This document shows, piece after piece, positions 57,070 to 64,000 of a stretch of 64,000 nt of DNA (within the stretch, counting starts at the first letter, position 1; every line of letters begins with the position of its first letter). The DNA lies in assembly GCA_948146395.1 (NCBI GenBank), contig OX411544.1, positions 36,600,457-36,664,456 of the forward strand. The letters run 5' to 3'. The notes under the pieces are model-generated. The model saw only the letters and a program-made list of their open reading frames with translations, did not search any database and had not been told where the DNA came from. Position numbers and translations under genes: made by a program. The DNA is from Fragum whitleyi (Eukaryota > Mollusca > Bivalvia > Cardiida > Cardiidae).

Positions 57070-57268
57070 ATGAATTGGATAGTAAATGGACGTACATATT
57101 TTGCCATCGTATTCTGCTCCTTGACAAACGTCTTTGTGATATTAAACATGGCGATGGTACATGAAAACCGAATTAAGGATTTGGCAAAGACAATCGCGGA
57201 TGAGAATGTAGAACAATTCAGAAATACAGAAATAGTAGAACAACTAAACAACAATATGACACAACTTG
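57070..57268 (+). CDS. B4GALT-like: Beta-1,4-galactosyltransferase gene B, first exon: tail, TM anchor, stem
   Basis: The 66 codons plus 1 nt: MNWIVNGR tail, hydrophobic TYFAIVFCSLTNVFVILNMAMV (about residues 9-30), then a charged, heptad-like stem (ENRIKDLAKTIADENVEQF..) ending NNNMTQL. Donor ACTTG|GTAAGT in phase 1 fits the phase-1 acceptor of the gene B exon at 62456, giving ..MTQL-G-RKNHT. A at -3 before ATG. Assigned to gene B from phase, order and type II architecture; not proven by a transcript. Confidence 0.65.
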
Positions 57269-57297
57269 GTAAGTCTCTGTCAAGTATTTAATTGATA

Positions 57298-57761
57298 CAG
57301 ATAACAACATCGTGAAATTGACAATGTGAATGATTTTGGAATTATTAGGAATGAAATTGAATGTGTGTGTGGAGCGAGTTTTGAGTGAATTTAATGAGAG
57401 ATAATCCTATATCACAAATTTTGTTCAGGATGAACAAAATTAGCGATATTGATTACCTTCCTTTAATAAAAAATTGCATACAAGTTCTATACATAGTTTC
57501 CTATTTCTTCGAGTATCTATGAGACGCTAACAATTTGAATTATGTCAGTGAAATCGCGATTTTTCTCTATCAAAATTTATTTTGGATGGCATTGTTTATT
57601 CTATATTTTTTCAATGGGTTCGAGCGTTTTTGAATGGTTTGAGTGAGTGTTTGGAATGAATAAATGGAGCACTGAGTGAGCGATTCAGAATGGTTTTGAT
57701 TTACGTGAATGTCAATTTTAATTTTTTTCAATTTTTCATTTTTTGTCAATGTTTTTAACTG
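57298..57761 (-). mobile_element. CAGTTAA-family element in gene B intron 1
   Basis: CAGATAACAACATCGTGAAATTGACA at the left, TTTTTGTCAATGTTTTTAACTG at the right. Central hairpin ATCACAAATTTTGTTCAGGA / TGAACAAAATTAGCGATATT. Confidence 0.85.
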
Positions 57762-58675
57762 TTAGTAGTTCGGCATTCACATTTACACGGAACATCTCAC
57801 GATTTTTTCCGTAAACTGAAAAGTACCTCGGGCGTAAGTAAAATAATTTCTGGTCTTTTTAGGTAATTGGGCTACTGTGAATGAAAATTACGCTCGAAGA
57901 AAATCATTCAAAACTACGAAGTAGGGTATATTGGTTTCGCTGTATGTCCGTCTTTCCCTAAATATTTTTCATTTTCGGACCCTAACTCAAGATTGAAGTC
58001 TCGTGCCATCATGAAACTTTTTTCTATTGTTGCCCATATCCCAAGCAAACACCTGGTTGTTTGGGGTCACAAAGGTTAAAGGTCAATAGCTCACAATTAA
58101 ACTTTCTTCGTTTGACAAAGCACCGGTGTGTTGGGCGGGGTTAGGAAGGGATTATTAGTCAGCTTTGCGACAGGTCTAGTTATATTTGCAAACATAGCAA
58201 TTACTTAATATCAGTTTGTCAAAACTAATGCTGGTGTAGTTAGCCTTTCTCTCTAGGGGATCATATATTTTACTCAATTCACGCCTGCGAAATTTCACTC
58301 TTTCTTTGTAATCTGCCTCGACACTAACCCCTCCCGACTCTCTCAGAGATTTCCTTGCTTAGTCAAGGGAAACGGAACCATCTTAAATATTGAAAGTTTC
58401 TGAGATTAAGCAAGTTGAAATTGAAGTTTCAAACCGTATAAGGTCAAGAAACAGGCTTTTTCCTTCAATTGTTGCTCAATCTCCAGCATTTCCAAATCAT
58501 CCTTTATGAATATGCATACCTTTTTCTCGCAAGTAGACCAATCTGCATCGATACTTCCTGGAATTCCAACAATTTTTTAGTTGTTGTGTCTAGATTGGTC
58601 TTCAAGAAAGTCGCAAAGGTATCATAATTTCGGGGTCGCATTGAACCGACGGAAAAAAACAAGGGATATAAGGAA
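57762..58675. other. Intron, with a dispersed-repeat segment
   Basis: Around 57930-58150, phrases such as TATGTCCGTCTTTCCCTAAA, GGTCACAAAGGTTAAAGGTC and CACCGGTGTG.TGGGCGGGGTT suggest a worn dispersed repeat. No exon seen. Confidence 0.4.
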
Positions 58676-59543
58676 TAAATGAATTTTTATGCAAATAAAA
58701 CGATTTGTGTGCAGGAATTGTGTCTAAGAGATGCGTAGCTAAGGGAGAAGGGAGGTACTGACAAATCATATACTAGCTGCAATGCATCCACCTGTCTTGT
58801 TTGCGATATGCGGTCGGGACAAAATAATCTATTGTTTTGATGCTTTGCCGGATTTGATTTAAAAACGATGTTATTATTTCGGACAGAGTACATTAAATAA
58901 AGCTATTTTGACACTGTTTTGTGCGCATTTGGAGGATTTTATACTGTGTGACCCTTCCTTTAAATCCGATTTGAACTTATCATCAGCACGGGAATAATTA
59001 TGTTCAATACAGTGGATTTCCGGGGCGACTATTGTCCGACTTTTCGGTTCATGGAAGCTATGGAATTCATACTTGATTACGTAATGTGTTTTGCTGGAAC
59101 CAATGATATTAGCATGTTTGGCTATCGGTTGACAAAGAGTCACAGACAAAAGAGAAACTCGAACATGTCTTAGTGCACGAGTTGAATGTTACTGACGTGA
59201 TTTATTGTTTCCAGTGATGTACAGAAGTGCTTCTCGAACTAGGACACGATTTCTGGTTGATTCGTTATGGTTCAATGGAAGAGTTGAGCAGCTGAATCGA
59301 CGTCTAATTGCTAAAATTGCAAGTCATGTGTCTATCAACTTGGTAATAACATCGTTTTTAAATCAAATCCGGCAAAAGCATCAAAACAATAGATTATTTT
59401 GTCCCGAGCGCATATCGCAAACAAGACAGGTGGATGCATTGCAGCTAGTATATGATTGGTCAGTACCTCCCTTCTCCCTTAGCTACGCATCTCTTAGACA
59501 CAATTCCTGCACACAAAACGTTTTATTTGCATAAAAATTTATT
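58676..59543. mobile_element. Element with about 195 bp terminal inverted repeats
   Basis: 58682-58876 and 59341-59540 are inverted copies, for example GTGCAGGAATTGTGTCTAAG.AGATGCGTAGCTAAGGGAGAAGG versus its complement. The spacer is about 465 bp. Matching peptides on opposite strands (SQTRQVDALQLVYD) result from the inverted repeat and are not a protein signal. The right arm ends exactly where the palindrome at 59544 begins. Confidence 0.8.
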
Positions 59544-60042
59544 TGTGTTACTGAATTGCGATAGTCATCAAAGTAACTTGCAATCTCTCTCAAAGCACTC
59601 CGTATGGGATAAATGACAAGAAAGATACAGTTTGAATTGAACGTAGGGCATTTTAATGAAATGCCGGAAAATACATACACGTTTACATACTAAGATCAAA
59701 TGTGGGAAAATTCAAATGTACTTAGGTCAAAATAATTCACTATGGTATGGAGTTTATCCCATATCTGGGCATGAAATTCCGCCATAAACGCCGCCCAGAT
59801 ATGCGGAATTTCATGCCCAGATATGGGATAAACTCCATACCATAGTGAATTATTTTGACCTAAGTACATTTGAATTTTCCCACATTTGATCTTAGTATGT
59901 AAACGTGTATGTATTTTCCGGCATTTCATTAAAATGCGCTACGTTCAATTCAAACTGTATCTTTCTTGTCATTTATCCCATACGGAGTGCTTTGAGAGAG
60001 ATTGCAAGTTACTTTTGATGACTATCGCAATTCAGTAACACA
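59544..60042. repeat. Nearly perfect 499 bp palindrome
   Basis: Arms 59544-59782 and 59803-60042 are inverted copies with only a few differences (for example GTAGGGCAT / ATGCGCTAC); the spacer is 20 bp (59783-59802). Ends are TGTGTTACTGAATTGCGATA and its complement. No ORF beyond shadows. It could be a foldback transposon, a young inverted duplication or a misassembly. Confidence 0.9.
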
Positions 60043-60046
60043 AATG

Positions 60047-60474
60047 CTGTTAACGACATCGTGAAATTGACATTCATCTCGATCAAAACCGTTCCAAATC
60101 ACTCGCTCAGTGCCCAATTAATTAATTCCAAACACTCACTCAAACCATTCAAAAAACGCTCCAAACCCACCGAAAAAGATAAAATCAACAACGTCATTCA
60201 AAATAAATACAGCTAGAAAAATATCGCGCTTTCACTGTTATGATTAAAATTGAAAGCGTCTGATAGGTCCTTGAATAAATAGGAAGCTATTTATAGAACT
60301 TGTTTGCATATCTCTTTAAAGGGAGGTAATGGATATCGCTAATTTTGTTCAGTATTAACATAATTAGCGAAATTGAGTTACCTTCCTTTGAATTAATCCA
60401 AAACTCGCTCCACACACTCATTCAATTTCATGCCAAAATTATTAACCCTGTCAATATCTCGATTTTATTAACTG
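60047..60474 (+). mobile_element. CAGTTAA-family element, near consensus
   Basis: CTGTTAACGACATCGTGAAA to TCAATATCTCGATTTTATTAACTG, followed by TA. Central hairpin GGGAGGTAATGGATATCGCT / AATTAGCGAAATTGAGTTAC. It starts 5 bp after the palindrome. Confidence 0.85.
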
Positions 60475-60655
60475 TATAGCTTTTAACTGTATATCATATA
60501 GCTACATAGCTAAAATGTAGTCCTCTCAGCTTATCTTTAATCTAAACCAATAATACAAAGAATGTGATCAGCCTCCGGCAAATTGTCCGTTTGTAAATTC
60601 TTAAAGTGACGATTTTGATGAGATTGCGTAGATATTAAGTGTTTAATAAGGACAT

Positions 60656-60786
60656 GTCCTACGTTTAGGATGACAAAAACATGGCAAGCTTTTGCAAGGT
60701 ATATCCCACTTTTCACGTCCACTTCTGTTTAAAGCGGATAATAATTTGCAACCAGTTTGTACCGTTTTGTCATCCTGAACGCAGGG
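60656..60786. mobile_element. CCCTGCGTTCAGG hairpin element
   Basis: TGTCCTACGTTTAGGATGAC ... ACCGTTTTGTCATCCTGAAC.GCAGGG; middle motifs TTTTGCAAGGTATATCCCAC and AAGCGGATAATAATTTGCAA. Same family as 53660. Confidence 0.65.
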
Positions 60787-61289
60787 TTAGATTCAACATC
60801 ACTGCCAATTTATACTTATTTGCTTGCCAAACGCTTTTATTCCTTTGGCGGGTCGCAATTTTGCTTTGTTGATGGCTCGATAACAAACATGTCCATCTGC
60901 TGCACATGTTATCTTTAACTAATTTGTATGATAGAAAGCAAGAGAAAATCCAGAACATCACATGTTCTTTTTTTTGCAGTTTGTTCTTTTGGAGTTTAAC
61001 TCCGCTTTCAATAGTGTTAAAATTATATCGTGACCACCGGTGGATCTACTCATTGTTTCCTGTAGTGTCTCACACCGATTGGATAACAACATTTCTTTCT
61101 AATCATCAAATGGTCATTCTACTTTTCATTCTCCCACCCACAAGCATTGAATTATGCATGTTTTTTTTATAAACAGCATTGGTTATACCGAAAAGGTTTT
61201 GTTGTAGGAAGAATCATCTAAGTAGAAGTAAGGTGAACATTTATTCAAATTGTAATTCAAAGATAAACAATAGGATAAGAATGGCCCAA
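60787..61289. other. Intron sequence, SINE-tail-like scrap at 60990-61012
   Basis: TTGGAGTTTAACTCCGCTTT resembles the 3' end of the SINE at 55190. Otherwise nothing supportable. Confidence 0.4.
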
Positions 61290-61900
61290 ACCAGCTTACC
61301 TGTAATTTATTGGTCCAGCAGAAAACCCCACTTCACCCCAACAATATTTTTTAGGGGTCAATCAATATTGCACAAAAATATTTCGAAAAGGTCACCAAAG
61401 TAACATTTCTGCCAAGTATGGTTGAATTCGCTTATAAGTTACCGAGGTGATGTCAAACGATTTCAAAGTTAAAATAAGTCACAAAGTGACATGCACATAT
61501 TTGGAGGCCAATCACACTTGCACGAACAATTTTGGAAAATAGTTGCATAAAGAAAATGTCTGCCAAAATTGGTTGAAATCCGCCTATTGGTTACTTGGAG
61601 GGGGGTGTTGTTAAAGGATGTCAGTGGCAAAAAGCCTCAACCTGCACAACAAGGGGGGAGGGGAATCACAATTTCACGGGCAAATTTTGAAAAGGGTCAG
61701 CCAAGGAACATTTACCGAAGTTGAATGAAATACGCATATAATTAATGAAGAGAAGGTGTTTAAAATTTCCGGGACAAAAATAAGCCCCGCGCTGCCACGC
61801 CAATATTTGGGGTCAATCAAAATTTCACGAAAAGGGCCCCCAAGGATCGTATCTGCAAAGCTTGGCTGAAATCCGCATATTGATTACTAAGGAGAAGAAT
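61290..61900 (+). repeat. Diverged tandem array, unit about 150 bp (second locus)
   Basis: Landmarks TCAAAATTTCACG, AAAAGGGTCA.CCAAGGAACAT, GAAATCCGCATATTGATTAC and GCGCTGCCACGCC recur at about 150 bp. Same family and orientation as 26836-27990. Confidence 0.65.
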
Positions 61901-61987
61901 TTTGAAGACGAGGTGATTCAAATAAGTACCCACAAAGTATGGTTTTATTTATAAATATTGATTCTAGAATGACTTTATCACCTTTTA

Positions 61988-62428
61988 CAGTTAAGAACAT
62001 CGTGAAATTGACAAGATAATTCATTTCGGAATGATTTTGGAATGAAATTGAATGAGTGTGTGTAGCGAGTTTTGAGTGAAATTGGAGGGGAGGTAATCCA
62101 ATATCGCTAATTTTGTTCAAGATTAACAAAATTAGCGATATTTATTACCACCCTTTAATAAAATGTATGTTTTTTTTTTCTGTTTGTGTATCTTCGTGGA
62201 CCAATCAGACACTTTAAATTCATACCAGTCATTAAAGTCTTAGACTAATTTAAAACGATTTGAAATAAATGTTAATCATCTTTAACGATTTCGAAATGAT
62301 TTCTTATTATTTCGGAGCGTTTTTGATCGATTTGAGTGAGTGTTTGGAATGAATGATTGGAGCGCTGGGTGAATGATTTAGAATGATTTTGATCGGAATG
62401 AGTGTCAACTTCACGATTTTGTTAACTG
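61988..62428 (-). mobile_element. CAGTTAA-family element adjacent to gene B exon 2
   Basis: TA then CAGTTAAGAACATCGTGAAATTGACA at the left; GTGTCAACTTCACGATTTTGTTAACTG then TA at the right. 441 bp, intact TIRs of about 26 bp. Central hairpin GAGGTAATCCAATATCGCTA / TTAGCGATATTTATTACCAC. It ends 27 bp before the exon and so lies at the branch-point/polypyrimidine position. Confidence 0.9.
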
Positions 62429-62455
62429 TACATGTCTCTAGACCCCATATTTCAG

Positions 62456-62730
62456 GTAGGAAGAACCATACCGCCAATTGTGCAGCGCCAGACGAAGACG
62501 AAATTGTTGATGACAATTCAAACACCACCGTGCCTTCATGGAACGATCTGAATAAGAAATATAGTCACATTTTGAGAGGTGGGCGTAGCAAGCCGAACCA
62601 TCCATCACATAAAGTAGTAATCATTGTACCATACAGGGATAGACGAGTCCATTTAAAGATATTCCTGGATCACATGCATCCTTTTCTACAGCGTCAGAAT
62701 CTCGAATACGTCATTTACGTGGTAGAAATG
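62456..62730 (+). CDS. B4GALT-like: Beta-1,4-galactosyltransferase gene B, exon 2 (N-terminal catalytic part)
   Basis: Acceptor CCATATTTCAG, phase 1; donor ATG|GTAAAC, phase 0; 91 full codons. Begins RKNHTANCAAPDEDEIVDD with two possible N-glycan sites (NHT, NTT) and one Cys. Then VPSWNDLNKKYSHILRGGRS and the core VVIIVPYRDRRVHLKIFLDH, MHPFLQRQNLEYVIYVVEM. Same boundaries and phases as gene A exon 2. The remaining catalytic exons (DxD, GWGGEDDD) are not seen by 64000 and presumably lie beyond the window. Confidence 0.92.
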
Positions 62731-63227
62731 GTAAACATAAACATATTGAAAGTTTTATGATTTTTACATCGGAGGTAACCGATAGATTCAAAATAACGTC
62801 CACACAATATATGATTCATTTTAAGCTTAATTTATCCTACTTCGCCTGCATTTTAAATGATATAAAAATACATTAAAATACGGGATTTTTCTTTCTTTCC
62901 TTTCTTCTTTGATTCTTTCTTTTAAAAGCATTTTGAAATAAAAACCCTTTCATCCATTTCAAAAATGATGTTTGTTTTGAAAGGTATTTTAAACATGACG
63001 TCATTGTGTGTAATAATAATGTCGAGATCTGTGTTTGAATATTTCTTATCGGGATTCGCATTTGGAATTCAATCAATTTATTTTAGACCTTATCAATGTA
63101 ATGATAAGTACACTAAAAGTTTCAAGATTTATAGGGTAATCTAAGCAGGTCAGTGGTTTTCCTTTTGATACTATGTCTGTGCAATTGCGTGTACATACAT
63201 GAAGACCAAAATAACGTCTGATTCAAA
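62731..63227. other. Gene B intron 2, nothing further seen
   Basis: Begins GTAAAC. No exon with FNRAKL or DxD motif was seen. Confidence 0.5.
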
Positions 63228-63390
63228 ATTTGCTGAACGGAAACAATATGGATGCATCGCGAAACATTAAATTTTACGCGATGCATACGTTTACATACTA
63301 ACATATCCGTCTAAATTCTCTTTGTTATATATACTTTTCGTGTACCTGGTAATTCCGTCCTCTGTACGTTTTCACATCCCTCTATTCTCA
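63228..63390. repeat. Dispersed repeat shared with 18190-18780
   Basis: AACATTAAATTTTACGCGAT.GCATACGTTTA and ATATATACTTTTCGTGTACC ... TCCGTCCTCTGTACGTTTTC match the 18.3 kb copy in the same orientation. Confidence 0.65.
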
Positions 63391-63528
63391 AATTTTATGA
63401 GAATGAAAAAAGAAGTAGGAAGAGTTTCTTATACCAAACCCAATCTCATATAAGCTTAGATGTAATGCTGGACGCCGATATACTTAGATTTAAAGCACTT
63501 ATTTAGAGTGTAATTGAAGTGTCAATAC

Positions 63529-63880
63529 GGTTAATTACATAATGAAATTGACATTCATTTCAATCAAAACCATTCCAAATCGCTCACTAAGCGCTACATA
63601 CATTGATTCATTCCAAACACTTACTCAAACCGCCCAAAAACGCTCCAAATGACTAAAAAATATAAGATCAACAACTACCTTTTAAATTAATAAGGCAAAA
63701 CTAAATCGCGATTTCACTGACATTATTGAAATTTAAGCGCCTGATTGGTTCTTGAAGAAATAATAGTAGGTAGATATCTTTAGAACTTTTTTGCATATGT
63801 TATTAAAGGGGGTAATACATATTGCTTATTTTGTTCATCCTGAACAAAATTTGCGATACTTGATTACCTCCCTTTAATTT
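63529..63880 (+). mobile_element. CAGTTAA-family element, right end lost
   Basis: CGGTTAATTACATAATGAAATTGACA start, consensus-like middle (TCGCTCACTAAGCGCTACAT, GGGGGTAATACATATTGCTT / TTTGCGATACTTGATTACCTCC). It breaks off after CCCTTTAATTT. Confidence 0.75.
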
Positions 63881-64000
63881 TGAACCAGTCAAGCGACTCA
63901 TATCACTAGGTTCATTTTTTCCCGTCCGTATTCGTTTGATTTTCTGCATCTGGAAATAGAATTCCCCATGGTACGGTGAAGGACTTCCAAGAAATAATTA

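Noticed and set aside
58687..59534. Matching peptides on opposite strands (SQTRQVDALQLVYD)
   Set aside because: They are explained by the 195 bp inverted repeat, with no start/stop or splice logic.

Overview
The window looks like nuclear DNA of an animal, most probably a bivalve or other mollusc. It is AT-rich and intron-rich, with short coding exons, GT-AG splice sites and poly(A) signals. It is very densely populated by short non-autonomous transposons, tRNA-derived SINEs, hairpin elements and microsatellites. The two gene families present are secreted C1q-domain proteins with a coiled-coil leader and beta-1,4-galactosyltransferases. The first is strongly expanded in bivalves. There are no bacterial operons, no rRNA, and no intact retrotransposon ORF. 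The species assignment is inference. One run of 200 N (48659-48858) marks an assembly gap.

Left third (1-18000): two tandem C1q-domain loci on the + strand. The right-hand locus is complete: a signal-peptide and coiled-coil exon (7495-8017), then a 9.3 kb intron, then a C1q exon (17314-17765), with matching phase-1 splice sites. The left-hand locus keeps homologous intron sequence (about 1255-2821) and the C1q exon (2822-3516). Its leader exon is not recognisable, and a 240 bp inverted-repeat element sits inside its coding sequence. The large intron of the intact gene holds a 3.2 kb foldback element made of about sixty diverged 48 bp repeats, in direct orientation on the left arm and inverted on the right (13645-16858).

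Middle (18000-34000): no gene recognised. It contains hairpin elements, T-run/G-run tracts, a roughly 150 bp periodic repeat (26836-27990), several TIR elements and long AT and ATT microsatellites.

Right half (34000-64000): beta-1,4-galactosyltransferase genes, all on +. A 3.4-4.1 kb segment is tandemly duplicated (34316-37702 and 39286-43378), and each copy carries an intact TM/stem first exon. Downstream lie the catalytic exons of gene A (47665-50245), including the GWGGEDDD exon. The exon expected to carry the DxD motif is missing, apparently in the N gap. A second gene (B) begins with a first exon at 57070 and a second exon at 62456 and runs off the window. A further first-exon-like ORF lies at 55682. 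All first exons end in phase 1 and both second exons begin in phase 1, so several exon combinations would be in frame.

Across the window I count about 20 copies or fragments of one roughly 430 bp TIR element (ends CAGTTAAYAAYATCGTGAAATTGACA, TA target), covering about an eighth of the sequence by my hand-drawn boundaries. Most intact copies contain a central near-perfect hairpin. Other notable structures are a nearly perfect 499 bp palindrome (59544-60042), a TTAA-flanked TIR element (43746-44513), and a SINE with a 13 bp target-site duplication that inserted after the segmental duplication (39313-39622).
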